Shown: positions 33,841 through 46,799, numbered from the stretch's first letter. The stretch is 64,000 bases of DNA from Cyclina sinensis (GCA_012932295.1 JAAONU010000013.1:46266627-46330626); one strand, 5' to 3'. Notes: a model not told the origin generated them from the sequence alone. Numbers and translations: made by a program.

Positions 33841-35268
33841 CAAGAGGGCCATGATGGCCCTGTATCGCTCACCTGAGTATGACTGCTTTTAACAAAGTTG
33901 CTGTGGACCTGGTTAATTGACCCCAGATGACCCATATTTGAACTTGACCTAGAAATTATTGAAACAATCTCTTTGACAAATTTCAAGGTTATTTGTACTG
34001 AAAATGTTACCTCTAGAGTGTTAACAAGGTTTTTCCATATTTGGGCTCTATGACCTAGTTTTTTTAACCTAGATGTCCCATATTCGAACTTGAGCTAGAA
34101 ATTATCAAAACAATCTCTCTGACAAATTTCCAGGGTATTTAGACTGAAAAAGAAGCCTCTACAGTGTTAACAAGGTTTTCCGATATTTAGGCTCTGTGAC
34201 CTTGTTTTTGACCCCAGATAACCCATATCCAAACCTGAGCTACAAATCATCAAAACAACCTCTCTGACAAATTTCCAGGACATTTGGACTGAAAATGTAG
34301 CCTCTAGAGTGTTTGCAAAGTTTTTCGATATTTGGGCTCTGTGACCTAGATGTTTCGACTCCAAATGACCCATATTCAAACTTGACCTAAAAACCATAGC
34401 ATTAAGCTTTCTGACAAATTTCCAGGTTATTTGGACTGAAAAAGCTATCTTTAGAATGTTAACAAGGTTTTTCCATATTTTGGACTCTGTGACCTAGTTT
34501 GTGACCCAAGATGACCCATATTCAAACAAGATCTAGAAATCTTCAAGGCAACCTTTCTGACATATTTTCAGATTATTTGGGCTGAAAATGTAACCTCTAG
34601 AGTGTTAACAAGATGTTTCTATTTTAGGACTCTATAACCTAATTTTTGAACCCAGATGACCCATATTCAGACTTGAGCTAGAAATCATAGAAGCAACCTT
34701 CCAAACAAATTTCCAGATTATTTGGACTAAAAATGTTACCTCTAGAGTGTTAAGAAAGTTTTTCAATATTTGGGCCCTGTGACCTAGTTTTTGAACCAAG
34801 ATGACCCATATTTGAACTTGACCTAGAAATCGTCAAAGCAACCTTTCTGACAAATTTCCAGATTATTTGGGCTGAAAATGTAACCTCTAGAGTGCTAACA
34901 AGATTTTTCTATTTTTGGGCTCCGTGACCTAGTTTTTGAACCCAGATGACCCATATTTGAACTTGAGCTAAAAATTATCGATAGAACCTTTCTGACAAAT
35001 TCCCAGGATATCTGGACTGAAAAAGTAGCCTCTAGAGTGTTAAAGTTTTTATATATTTGGGCTCTCTGACCTAGTTTTCCAACCCTGATAACCCATGTTC
35101 GAACTGGTGTGAGATATTAATGAGACAAACATCCTGACCAAGTTTCACGACAATTGAGGCAAAAATGTGACCACTAGAGTGTTAACAAATTTATTGTTAA
35201 CGGACGGACGACAGACAAAAAGTGATCAGAAAAGCTCACTGTCACTACATGACAGGTGAGCTAAAAAT
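33841..35268 (+). repeat. Tandem-core element, type 1 (complete)
   Basis: Opens CAAGAGGGCCATGATGGCCC then GCTCACCTGAG, has about eight 145-bp core units ('gacctagtttttgaccccag', 'tctagagtgttaacaaggtt'), and closes with 'acggacggacgacagac' and 'aggtgagctaaaaata'. Both ends are present, so this copy defines the family. No coding capacity. Confidence 0.88.
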
Positions 35269-35275
35269 ATATGTA

Positions 35276-35622
35276 AGCTGAAGGTCATTCAGGTGTTCAG
35301 GTCAAACAAATATAGGTCAGTGAGAAGGTCATGTCCAAAAGGGTGTTGTGTCCAAGTATGAAGTAAATCCACTTACTAATAAAGAAGTGATTGCCAATGT
35401 TAAAGTTTTTGGACAATTGGATCTTCAAGGTGAAGGTCAATCAGGGGTCAAGGTCAAATAAATATAGGTCAGTGGAAAGGTCTTGTCCAAAGGGGTTTTG
35501 TATCCATGTATGAAGTAAATCCACTCATTAAAAAGAAAGTTATTGCCAATGTTAAATTTTTTGGACTGAGACGGACAGTTCAAAAACTATATGCCTCACT
35601 TTGGGGGGCATAAAAAAATTGG
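35276..35622 (+). repeat. Type 4 tandem-core fragment
   Basis: Two units with 'caaataaatataggtcagtg', 'gtatgaagtaaatccact' and 'gttaaagtttttggacaatt'. It ends 'gggggcataaaaa'. Confidence 0.8.
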
Positions 35623-35730
35623 GCTGGGGGGATCATCCCATGCAGGGGTAGGGGAAGTACCTGCCCATCTCATGTGGTGGGGTTTGTCTGATTGTGGCAG
35701 AGGAGGTCAAGTACCTACATACTTTTTTTA

Positions 35731-37125
35731 AACAAGAGGGCCAAGATGGCCCTATATCGCTCACCTGAGAATCATTCCACAGAAACATAAAAATCAGGAT
35801 GTAAGTTAGTAGGTCAAGGCCAAGATCATCCACGGTCAAAGATTTAATCTGCATGCAAAATTATCTAATGTTTCATTGTTGTAGCTGAACAGAACGTCTT
35901 CTAAGAATAGGCCCTGTGACCTATTTTTTGACCCTGGATGACCCATATACAATCCCATCCTAGATTTTATCAAGACAAACATTCTGACCAAATATTAGGA
36001 AAATCAGAAGAAAAATACAGCTTCTATCGCATACACAAGCTTTTTCTAAGATTTGACCCTTGACCTAGTTTTTGACCCCAGATGATTCATATCAGCCTCA
36101 ACCTAGATTACATCAAGACAAACATTCTGACCAAGTTTCATAAAGATCCAATGAAAAATACAGCCTCTATCGCATACAAAAGGTTAATCTAAAATTTGAC
36201 CCCATGACCTAGTATTTGAACCCAGATAACCCAATCCCAACCTAGAACTCATCAAGACAAACATTCTGAGAAAATATTAGGAAAATCGAATGGAAAATAC
36301 AGCTTCTATTTTATACACAAGGTTTTTCTAAGATTTGACCCCATGACCTAGTTTTTGACCCCTGATGACCCATATACAATCCCAACCTAGATACCATAGA
36401 GACAAACATTTTGACCAAATATTAGGAAAATCGGAAGAAAAATACAGCTTCTATCACATACACAAGCTATTTCTAAGATTTGACCCCATGATCTAGTTTT
36501 TGACCCTAGATGACCCATAAACAATCCCAAACTAGATCTCATCAAAACAAGCATTCTGACCAAATATTAGGAAAATCCAATGGAAAAGACGGCCTCTATC
36601 GCATACACAAGGTTTTTCTAAGATTTGATCCCGTGACCTAGTTTTTGACCCCAGACGACCCATATACAATCCCATCCTAGATACCATAGAGGCAAACATT
36701 CTGACCAAATATTAGGAAAATTGGATGAAAAATACAGCTTCTATCGCATACACAAGGTTTTTCTAAGATTTGACCCTGTGACCTAGGTTTTGATCCCAAT
36801 TGACCCATATACAATCCCAACCTAGATTTCATCAAGACAAACATTCTGACCAAATATTAGGAAAATCAGATGAAAAATACAGCAGCTGCTTCTATCACAT
36901 ACACAAGGTTTTTCTGAGACTGGACCCCGTGACCTAGTTTTTGACCCCAGATGACCCATATACAATCCCATCCTAGATTTCATCAAGACAATTATTCTTA
37001 CCAAATATTAGGAAAGTCAGATGAAAAATACAGCTTCTATCGCATACACAAGGTTTTTCTTAGATTTGATCCCGTGACCTAGTTTTTGACCCCAGATGAC
37101 CCATATACAATCCCAACTTAGGAGT
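35731..37125 (+). repeat. Tandem-core element, type 1b
   Basis: Opens AACAAGAGGGCCAAGATGGC..GCTCACCTGAG. Nine units of about 145 bp follow with 'gacctagtttttgaccccag' and 'catatacaatcccaacctag'. The core is clearly related to type 1 but a separate subfamily. The 3' end is lost. Confidence 0.85.
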
Positions 37126-37129
37126 CAAG

Positions 37130-37432
37130 TAACTTCATACCTTTATATTTTAAAAAGTTTGAAAGGAATATCTTTGACTTTTTGAGAAATGGACTTTAAC
37201 AAAAAGGTGAACCAAGAAATTCTAAGTTAAAAAAGGGGCAAAACTTTGCCAAAAAAATTGAGGGTTATCTGCCCTTGAGAAATGTTGTCCCATTTTGATA
37301 GTGAACATACATTCCTAATTTATATACCTTTGATAGTTTCTGAGAAATGGACCTAAACAAAAAGGTCAACCAATGCCGATGCCGACAAGGAGATGACGAC
37401 AAGAAGAAAAAAAGTGGAGCTAAAAATCATCA
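37130..37432 (+). repeat. Tail of another GAGCTAAAAA-ended element
   Basis: 'Tttctgagaaatggac' plus 'aaaaaggt.aacca' occurs twice (37,165 and 37,340), followed by 'gacaaggagatgacgacaag' and 'gtggagctaaaaatc'. The unit differs from the other families but the ending is the same. Confidence 0.6.
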
Positions 37433-37801
37433 GTGTTGGATGTGACAGTGATATGCACAATTAGGCTTGATACTTATAATTCTTGCAAAGTTTTATTAAA
37501 ACTGAGAAACTGTTGCTGAAAAATAGTCTGGACAAATTTTGTTTACCGACAGACAGATGGATGAATGAACCAACACATGTGAATCCAACATAGCCCCCAG
37601 ATATTCTCTCTGGCAGTATAGTCTTAATAACTTCAGGCAGAATGCTGCCTTTACATCACAACCAGAAACATAGTGGTGGAAAACAGATTTTGCAAAATCT
37701 CTATTTCCCTACTAACTAATGGACATTTTACTTTCGCAAATTCAGAAGCATACTGAAATAGTACATTCTGTTTCAATCTGTTCCACAAAACCAAAAAAAA
37801 A

Positions 37802-38950
37802 AAACATGAGGGCCATGATGGCCCTAAGAAGCTCACCTGAGTATGATTCCTTTAAATAAAATTGTTATGGACCTGATTAATTGACCCCCGATGACCCATG
37901 TTTGAACTTGACCTAGAAATTACAGAAACAACTTTTCTGACAAATTTCCAGGTTATTTGGACTGAAAATAATACCTCTAGAGTTTTAACAAGGTTTTCCC
38001 ATATTTTGGTTCTGTGACCTAGTTCTTGAACCCAGATGACCCATATTCAAACTTTAGCTAGAAATCATTAAAACAACCTTTCTGACATATTTTCAGAATA
38101 TTTGAACTGAAAAGTAGCCTCTAGAGTGTTAACAAGGTTTTTCAACATTTCGGCTCTGTGACCTAGTTTTTGACCCCAGATGACCGATATTCGAACTTGA
38201 GCTAGAAATTATTGAAGCAACCTTGCTGACAAATTTCCAGGTTATTTGGACTGAAAATGTAGCCTCTAGAGCATTAACAAGGTTTTTCTTTTTTGGGGCT
38301 TTGTGACCTACTTTTTGATACAAGATGACCCATATTCGAACTTGAGCTAGAAATCATTGAAACAACCTTTCTGACAAATTTCCAGGATATCTGAACTGAA
38401 AAAGTAGTTTCTAGAGTGTTAACAAGGTTTTGCTATTTTTGGGCTCTGTGACCTAGTTTTTGATCCAAGATGACCCACATTTGAACTTGAGCTACAAATC
38501 ATTAATACATCCTTTCTGACAAAATCCCAGGATATTTGAACTGAAAAAGTAGCCTCTAGAATGTTAATAAGGTTTTCCAACATTTGGGCTGTGACCTAGT
38601 TTTTGACCCCAGATGACCCATATTCGACACTGAACTAGAAATTATTGAAACAACCTTTCTGATAAATTTCCATGTTATTTGGACTGAAAATGTAGCCTCT
38701 ACATTGTTAACAAGGTTTTTTTCTGTTTTGGGGCTTTGTGACCTAGTTTTTCATCCCAGATAACCCATGTTCGAACTCGTCCGAGAAATCACTAGGACAA
38801 ACATCTTGACTAAGTTTCACGACAATTGAGGCAAAAATGTGACCACTAGAGTGTTAACAAACTAAGTGTGGACGGACGACAGACGACGGACAACGGACAT
38901 TGATCGATCCTAATAGCTCACCATGAGCCAGCTCAGGTGAGCTAAAAAGC
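37802..38950 (+). repeat. Tandem-core element, type 1 (complete)
   Basis: Opens AACATGAGGGCCATGATGGC..GCTCACCTGAG, has seven core units, then a GACGGAC tract and the closing hairpin GCTCACCATGAG/CTCAGGTGAGC plus TAAAAA. Very close to 33,841-35,268. Confidence 0.88.
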
Positions 38951-39544
38951 AAAAAGATGCTTTTAAACCTACATCAGTCTCTTGTTTACCTGATGGGGGT
39001 GTGCAGGCACTGAGAATGCAATAGACAATGAAAACAGTGCACTATTTTAACCTGTCAGTTACCCATTATGAAAGCTGTACATGATAACTAGTTCTGTACG
39101 TGTCACTGGTCTTGTTGCTTTTAAAAATTAGGTTAGTTGTTACACTGGTAATCAGAATTCATAGTATAGGGTCAAATACAGTTGTTGAATCTTTACCTTT
39201 GCAGCCATTTTCCTGTAACAGATTGTAATGATTTAAATCTGTAAATTCCTTATCTGCTACTATGGAATCAGCAATCTTACTTGAAATGGACATCATCTGA
39301 AGCAGAAAATTTAACTCTTTCACCACATGTATATTTTTTGCTAATAAGTTTCATAGCTTTTGTGCAAAACATTGCCCAACAGATTTTGTTGGGCATTACA
39401 TATGCAAAGAAGGAAAAATTTACACCACAATTTGAATCCCATCTGGTTTGTACTCTGAAGGTGGATATCGACCATTCAAAAAATAAGCACGATTAAGTAC
39501 AATTATTTGGACTATCTTGGGGTATAGAAACAAAAACTGAAAGC

Positions 39545-39853
39545 CTACCCTACCACAGGAGCCTGAAATTTTATTTTAGTCAGTCAAGAGTCTAAACTGT
39601 ATACCCAGCATCTTTTTCTGTATATAAAAACACAAGGGAGGAAACGCCTGCCTGCCCACTAAGAATTCAAGCCGCATCTTCTAGAATGTGCACAGGTGCT
39701 GATATCTATCAGTCCTGTCACTGAGCAGACACTAAATCAACAAAACATTTAGCTTAATTTTTTCAATACATTACACAGTAGAAGAAAACTGCTGGTTTTC
39801 ATACATTTTCGAACAAAATCAGTTTGTCGCCGGAGCCATTAAGTGATGTCACA
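39545..39853 (+). repeat. Left arm of a long fold-back element
   Basis: Its reverse complement matches 40,620-40,862 over about 300 bp with small gaps. Anchors are 'caggagcctgaaatttt', 'gtatacccagcat', 'cccactaagaattca' and 'gctggttttcatacatttt'. Confidence 0.75.
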
Positions 39854-39903
39854 TAATTCCCAACAACTGCGGTGGTTTCCAAGGAAAAGCTATTTCTGTA
39901 TTT

Positions 39904-40465
39904 AAACAAGAACTGTCACTGTAAGATGACAATGCCCCTGCAAGTGGTGCTTTGACCTTTGAGCTGAGAACCGATCATTCAGGGGTCAAGGTCAAATAAA
40001 TATAGGTCAGTGGGAAGGTCTTACCCAAAGGTGGTTGTGTCCAAGTATGAAGTAAATCCACTTACTAATAAGAAAGTTATGGGCATGTTAAAGTTTTTGG
40101 ACAATTGGATCTTCAAAGTGAAGGTCATTCAGGGGTCAAGGTCAAACAAATATAGGTCAGTGGGAAGGCCTTGTCCAAAGGGGTGTTGTGTCCAAGTATG
40201 AAGTAAATCCACTTACTAATAAAGAAGTTATTGCCAATGTTAAAGTTTTGGGACAATTGGGTCTTCAAAGCAAAGGTCAATCAGGGGTCAAGGTCACATA
40301 AATATAGGTCATTGGAAATGTCTTGTCCAAAGGGGTGTTGTGTCCAAGTTTGAAGTAAATCCACTCACAAATAAGGAAGTTATGACCAATGTTAAAGTTT
40401 TCGGACAGACTGACTGACGGACAGACAGTTAAAAACTATATGCCTCCCTTCAGAGGCATAAAAAT
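39904..40465 (+). repeat. Type 4 tandem-core element (complete), inside the fold-back loop
   Basis: Opens AACAAGAACTGTCACTGTAA, has three and a half units of about 155 bp ('aggtcaaataaatataggtc', 'aagtaaatccacttactaat', 'gttaaagtttttggacaatt') and ends 'ctatatgcctcccttcagag' + 'gcataaaaa'. This gives the type 4 family both ends. Confidence 0.8.
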
Positions 40466-40619
40466 GAAAAAAGCAAATTCAAAACACACTACACATTACA
40501 AAGAAATAAAGGTAAAATGTGCTTTACAGTCATATTTGGGAAGAGTAAAATATACAACAGAAAAGTTTAATTTCAAAACTGCCTTTGATCAAGAATTTTT
40601 TAGGAGATTACAGTCTGCA

Positions 40620-40862
40620 CAATGATGTCATGCCATCGCTTTGGAGACAGGCAAATTTTGTTGGAAAAGCATGAAAACCAGCGGTTTTCTTCTAATGTGT
40701 AGAGTATTTGGGCAGATGTGGTCTGAATTCTTAGTGGGCGGGGCAGGTGCGTGTTTCATTTTTTGAGTTTTCTATACATAGAAAAAGAAACAGGGTATAC
40801 AGTTTGACACTTGAATGACTAAAATATACAATTTCAAGCTCCTGTGACCCTACCTAGCATTT
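40620..40862 (-). repeat. Right arm of the fold-back element
   Basis: Inverted copy of 39,545-39,853. A further, direct and more diverged copy follows at 40,880-41,000 ('caggagcctgaaattc', 'tatacatataaaaaaccc'). Confidence 0.75.
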
Positions 40863-41004
40863 CTCAGACTACTGCCCTAAACAGAAACCACAGGAGCCTG
40901 AAATTCTATCAATAATTAACTAAAAAAGCAAAAACAAAAAATCTCCACTATACATATAAAAAACCCAAGGAAGGCAACAAAAAATTCCCCACCCACCCTT
41001 CCAT

Positions 41005-41864
41005 AAACAAGAAAGTTCGTAAGAAAGCAGAATGCTGGTGTCCGAGCACTTGGATTATATAAAACATATCAAAATACGCAATGAACACTGCTTACTGTAA
41101 TATACTGATGACATCTTTCATTGATATACGCCATTTACGTCAATTTTCGATCCATTGTTGGTTCCATCAGGGCATTAATTGAGAGGGAATGGACACTCTA
41201 AAATTGCAAAAATATGGTGTCGCACGCATTCGCAGTCGGTTCTTTATAAATACCTCAATGGCAGATAGTATATGTTGTTGCTTATATGATAGTATAATCA
41301 AATGCTGAAAAAACTACTTACAGTAAGAAATTACAGTACGAATTTTAGCCGAATTAGTAAAATAAATACTCACTTATTATTTTGATTATCTGGTTTGTTA
41401 TTTTTCAATGCAACTTTTGCTTGAAAATAATGAAAATGATACTAAAATGGAATCATTGTTTTAAAAATGGCGGAAAGTATGTACAAATTCTTGTTTTCTG
41501 GTCAACTTTCGTGTGGTATCAGACGAAAATGGAGATACAAAATAAGTTGGCATAACAAGGAAGTTGGTAAGCGGACACAGAACTCAGTTTTACAATGCAT
41601 TGTATTGCTATATCTGTATTTGTTTATGGAAAATAGCACCATAAACATAGCAGTTTTGACATAAAAACAGTAATTCAGTGATCATCAACATACCGAATTT
41701 CGGGTGGTATCAGTGCTAACAGACTTCATTAAAACACTAAACATGACTTGCATCGCACTCTACTTGGAAGATACTGGCATCTGGATATAAGGTTTCTGAC
41801 CTTGTCTTAAAATTAATTTCAAAATGGACAGTTAAATATTGTGCTTTCATCGAGATCTTTTACA
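41005..41864. other. Spacer
   Basis: AT-rich. An open frame at 41,467-41,664 has no coding character or splice support. Confidence 0.45.
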
Positions 41865-41903
41865 CACACACACACACGCACACACACGCACACACACACA
41901 CAT
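41864..41903 (+). repeat. CA microsatellite
   Basis: About 40 bp of CACA with occasional CG, directly preceding the opening of the next element. Confidence 0.95.
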
Positions 41904-43920
41904 AAACAAGAAGGCCATGATGGCCCTGGATCACTCACCTGAGTACTTGGGCTGTAGGTTTGCTGTTAAGCAGTATTTCTTTTTTTATTGTAAATATGTA
42001 AGTGCCTACAAACGAAATATGTAAAATATCAGTCAATAAATAAAGGCTCTATGACAGAAAGTAGAAATATCTATTATAAGCTATGGTGACCTTGACCCAG
42101 TGACCTCAAACCCTACCCATGCGTAGAGGTCCATGCAAGGAACCTCTACACTGAATATCAAAGATATTGGTCTATAAATGAAGGCTCTATGAGGTACAGT
42201 GGATAAATCTACTTCTAGCCTCAGTGACTTTAACCTAATCTAATAATTTGAAAAAGCTTGAAAACGCTTGCTTCGTGCCAAACTTTAAAATTCTAGGCCT
42301 TGTGGTTTTAGACAAGAAGATTTTTAAAGATTTTCTTCTATATTGTTATTTAAAACTTGTGACCTCTTGGGCGGGGCCAATACTGACCCCACGGGCAGTT
42401 TTCTAACAAACTTGGTAGAGGTCCACTAGACAATGCTGCAAACCAAATATCTTAACTCTAGGCCTTTTGGTTTCTGACGAAAAATTTTTCAAGTTTTTCC
42501 TATATTATTCTATGTAAAACATGTGACCCCTAGGGCGGGGCCTATTTTGACCAAGGGGCCATGATTTGAACAAACTTGATAGAGGTCAATTAGATAATGC
42601 TGCACACCAAATATCTTAACTCTAGGCCTTGTTGTTTATGACAAGATGATTTTTAAAGTTTTTCCTATATAACTCTCTGTAAAACAAGTGACCCCTAAGG
42701 CGGGGCCATTTTTGACCAAGGGTCCATGACTTAAACAAACTTGGTAGAGGTCCTCTAGACAATGCTTCATACAAAATATCTTAACTCTAAACCTTATGAT
42801 TTCTTCTGTGAAGATTTTTAAAGATTTTCCTATATAACTCTTCGTAAACAAGTGACCCCCAGGGCTGGGCCTGTTTCGACCCAGTGGTTATGATTTGAAC
42901 AAACTTAGTAGAGGTCCACTAGAAAATGCTACACACCAAATATCTAAGCTCTATAACTTACGGTTTCTGACAAGAAGATTTTTAAAGTTTTTCCTATATA
43001 CATGTAACTCTATGTAAAACAAGTGACCCCTGGGACGGGGCCATTTTTGACCCAGAGGCCATGATTTGAACAAACTTGGTAGAGGTCCACAAGACAATGC
43101 TACACACCAAATATCTAAGCTCTATAAGTTACGGTTTCTGACAAGAAGATTTTTTAAGATTTTCCTATTTAACTCTATTTAAAACAAGTGACCCCCGGGG
43201 CGGGGCCATTTTTGACCCCGAGGCCATGATTTGAACAAACTTGGTAGAGGTCCACTAGAAAATGCTACACACCAAATATCTAAGCTCTATGCCTTACAGT
43301 TTCTGAAAAGAAGATTTTTATAGTTTTTCCTATATAACTCTTCATAAAACAAGTGACCCCTGGGACGGGGCCATTTTTGACCCAGAGGCCATGATTTGAA
43401 CAAACTTGGTAGAGGTCCACTAGACAATGCTACACACCAAATATCTAAGCTTTATAACTTACAGTTTCTGAGAAGAAGATTTTTAAAGATTTTCCTATTT
43501 AACTCTATGTAAAACAAGTGACCCCTGGGGCTGGGCCTGTTTTGGCCCAGAGGCCATGATTTGAACAAACTTGGTAGAGGTTCACAACACAATGCTACAC
43601 ACCAAATATCTAAGCTCTATAGCTTACGGTTTCTGACAAGAAGATTTTTTAAGATTTTCCTATATAACTCTATGTAAAACAAGTGACCCCCGGGGCGGGG
43701 CCATTTTTGACCCAGAGGCCATGATTTGAACAAACTTGGTAGAGGTCCACTAGACAATGCTACATACCAAATATCTTAACTCTAGGCCTTCTTGTTTCTG
43801 ACAAGAAGATTTTCAAGTTTTCCCTATATAACTCTATGTAAAATCAACTGACCCGTGGGGTGACCGATCAGAAAAGCTCACCCTGAGCACTTTTCACTTT
43901 GTGCTCAGGTGAACTAAAAA
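41904..43920 (+). repeat. Tandem-core element, type 2 (complete, 2 kb)
   Basis: Opens AACAAGAAGGCCATGATGGC..CTCACCTGAG. About ten units of 160 bp follow ('gtgacccc.ggggcggggcc', 'gaacaaacttggtagaggtc', 'acacaccaaatatctaagct'). It closes with GCTCACCCTGAGCAC..GTGCTCAGGTGAACTAAAAA. GC-rich words inside an AT-rich frame make it conspicuous. Confidence 0.88.
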
Positions 43921-44289
43921 CGTATTAAGTTGTTGTCTTTTACTCGTCCGCTTGCATAGAACACTTCTGTTGTTGCAGTAAAAAATTAGATATTATAAAA
44001 GGTAAATGTTTCTTCTTTCTTGCAAATTTTTTAATATCAGCCCATTTTTTACAAAAAATACCGATGTTTCGAGGTGCGAGCATTGCAATTACCGCTAACC
44101 GATGATAATTACAAAAAAAAGAGTTGTCATCTTTTACTCGTTGGCTTGAAAGAAAAACTTCCATTACATTATGGTAAGCAGGTAAAATTTTAAAAATGTT
44201 TCACATGAAAGTTAACTAGAGATTAAAGTATAGAAACCCCAGGTGTGTCAGGTCATGTAAAAAACATTACCCTTCCTTAACTATCATCT
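43921..44289. other. Spacer with a direct repeat
   Basis: 'Gttgttgtcttttactcgtc' near 43,930 recurs as 'gagttgtcatcttttactcg' near 44,121. No gene. Confidence 0.4.
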
Positions 44290-44559
44290 ACACATTAAGG
44301 TTGTTCATCCCTGAAAGTTTAAGCAAAATCTTCCATCTTGTTTATGAGGAGTTCCGTTCACAAATTTATTTCACTTTATGGTATATAGTGAAAAAATCAA
44401 CAAATGGCCATAATTCCGTTAAATTTGGTCGCAGCAAAAATTCCTTCCTTAACTATCATCTACACATTAAGGTTGTTCATTCCTGAAAGTTTAAGCAAAA
44501 TCTGCCATCCGGTTTATGAGGGGTTGCGTTCACAAATTTATTTCACTTTATGCTATATA

Positions 44560-46350
44560 CCGTATATACTCACTTATGAGACGCTCTCGCTTATAAGACG
44601 CACCCATAACTTTGAGTTGAAAATATGTACTTTTTGCATTGACCCTCTTATAAGACGCGGTCAGATTTTCACATCGTCCGAGGTCACGGGGTTCATGAAA
44701 TTTTGAACTTTCACTTGGAAACCCAACTGCTGTATTTGTTTTTGGTATTTTGAAAATATTTAAACAAAATTAATTTTAACATATTTTATTTAATTTTTGA
44801 CAAGGTCTGAATTAATTTTATTTCTTAAACCCCAAGAAAAACTTCCTACAAATACAGTGACATCCATTTATTAACAGCAACTGTATACATCCCATACCGT
44901 ATTTTAATTATTTTTTAATACTTAATTACCTAAAGGTATGATCATACAAGCCGTAGCACTAACAATTCATCACATTGCCATAATTACCAATTATAACAAT
45001 GACAATTTATTGGTTTCACTACTTCACAGTTAAAATTTGGCAAGCTGAAATGTCCTTAATCGTATTGTAGCACAAGTAATGATCGGTCAACTATTTCTCG
45101 TATCATTTATCGAGTCTTTCACTTTAATTTCAACCGCGTCATTTTTTTACCGACGGCGCTATCACATTCATCAATTAACTCTGTTTGGATTGCCAGTCAC
45201 GAACCATTTTCTCACTAACGGCAGTATCAGCAATAAAACATGCCCATATCGATATATGATCCAATCATGTTACAGTCTGAGCAGGTAGTCATGATCGGTA
45301 AACTATTTCTCGTATCATTTACCGAGTCTTTCACTTTTAACTTCAACCGAGAAATTGTTTTTTTTTACCGACGGCGCTATCACATTCATCAATTAACTTT
45401 GTTTGGATTGCCAGTCACGAACCATTTTCTCACTAACGCCAACGGCAGTATCAGCAATAAAACATGCCCATATCGATATATTAACCAATCATGTTGCGGT
45501 CTGAGCAGGTAGTCATTCATACTGAACTGTCAATCAGCAAATTCAAACCAATCAATAGAAGACACAATTAGGCAATCACAAGCTGGTTGTGTTTATACAA
45601 CAATTACGTTCTTCGATAAGAAATTGCTGAAAATTGGCATCTAATTGGCGTATAATTAATATACAATGCCAGACAATTAACAGTAAAAGGGTCTCGGCTA
45701 TCAACTCCTGCGAATCATTGAAATAACAGTCTGATAATTAGTGAGACCCCTTTACTAAATTTCACAGTTTTTTAAATGTGAGAATTTAACATTATTGTTA
45801 GCGTGACTTGAAGCAATAATTGCGATTTACAGTTTTTAAAGTGATGTTTTAATTGAAAAAAAAATTTAATATTAACTTATTGCCAAACATTCTTTTATTT
45901 AAAAACATAAAATAATGTTAAAGAAAGAACGAGTAGTATACGCCGATTGAGCATAATTTAATACGGTGCGGTACGGCCCGGGATGCGCTTTAGCACTCCT
46001 AGCAAAATGGCTGATGTTAAAATGAAAGTAACGCTGACGCTGTCTAAAAAGGAGAAATAAGCCTTTGTTAGACCAAAACAAGAACATCTAGCAATACTTT
46101 TCATACTAATTAAAAATCGTTGATCAATTTCTACAGGAATGGTAATTTTTTGCCTTGTTATTTTTTGTTGAGCCTCGGTAAGTTACTGAACAGTTTGCAG
46201 CACATAACAGTTGCCGAAATCTTGACTGTAGAAGCCAGATTCTTGTTGGGATTTTTTTTTCTCTTGAAGGACGCGCTTATAAGACGCTCCCCCCTTGACA
46301 ACCTTATAATATGATTCCTAAAAATGCATCTTATAAGCGAGTATATACTG
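44560..46350 (-). mobile_element. pogo/Tigger-like element nested in the type 7 array
   Basis: Ends are CCGTATATACTCACTTATGA on the left and, read inward from the right, CAGTATATACTCGCTTATAA, followed on both sides by 'GA(C/T)GC'. TA flanks both ends, and the surrounding host words rejoin across it. On the minus strand it keeps VGVSEKMVRDWQSKQS and LMNVIAPSVKK, the N-terminal helix-turn-helix pattern of a Tigger-type transposase. This appears twice because 45,079-45,290 and 45,291-45,512 are a tandem duplication. No catalytic domain remains. Confidence 0.65.
45079..45512 (-). repeat. Tandem duplication, about 215 bp, with HTH remnant
   Basis: The second copy repeats the first nearly base for base ('tatttctcgtatcattta', 'accgacggcgctatcacatt', 'aacatgcccatatcgatata'). 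Each contains the minus-strand SEKMVRDWQSKQ stretch followed by a stop. Confidence 0.8.
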
Positions 46351-46799
46351 TAGTGAAAAAATCAACAAAGGGCCATAATTCTGTTAAATTTGGTCGCAGC
46401 AAAAATTCCTTCCTTAACTATCATCTACACATTAAGGTTGTTCATCCCTGAAAGTTTAAGCAAAATCTGCCATCTGGTTTATGAGGAGTTGCGTTCACAA
46501 ATTTATTTGGCTATATGGCATATAGTGAAAAAATCAACAAAGGGCCATTATTCCGTTAAATTTGTTCGAAGCAAAAATTCCTTCCTTTACTATCATCTAC
46601 ACATTAAGGTTGTTCATCCCTGAAAGTTTAAGCAAAATCTGCCATCCGGTTTAAGAGGAGTTTCATACACAAAATTTCGGGACGTACATACGTACGTACA
46701 GACGTACGGTCATATTATCACACGGTCGTATGGACTGATGGACAAGTGCAACGCTATATGCTCCCACTCTGTGGGGGCATACAAAGAACTAAAAATGAA

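Larger units (their letters stand above)
44290..46790 (+). repeat. Tandem-core element, type 7, split by an insertion
   Basis: Units of about 180 bp with 'acattaaggttgttcatccc' and 'tgaaagtttaagcaaaatct' occur at 44,295 and 44,470 and resume at 46,430 and 46,605. The array ends with CGTACGTACAGACGTACGG and 'gggggcatacaaa'. The 1.8 kb between 44,560 and 46,350 is a later insertion. Confidence 0.8.

Noticed and set aside
33841..38950. Regular repeats considered as a CRISPR array
   Set aside because: Units are about 145 bp with drifting sequence, have no short conserved repeat with unique spacers, and sit in a eukaryotic genome.
41839..42024. Open frame rich in His/Thr
   Set aside because: Driven by the CA microsatellite and the opening of a tandem-core element.
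45079..45512. Plus-strand open frames of 69 and 90 codons that resemble each other
   Set aside because: The similarity comes from a tandem duplication. The meaningful reading is the minus-strand transposase remnant.
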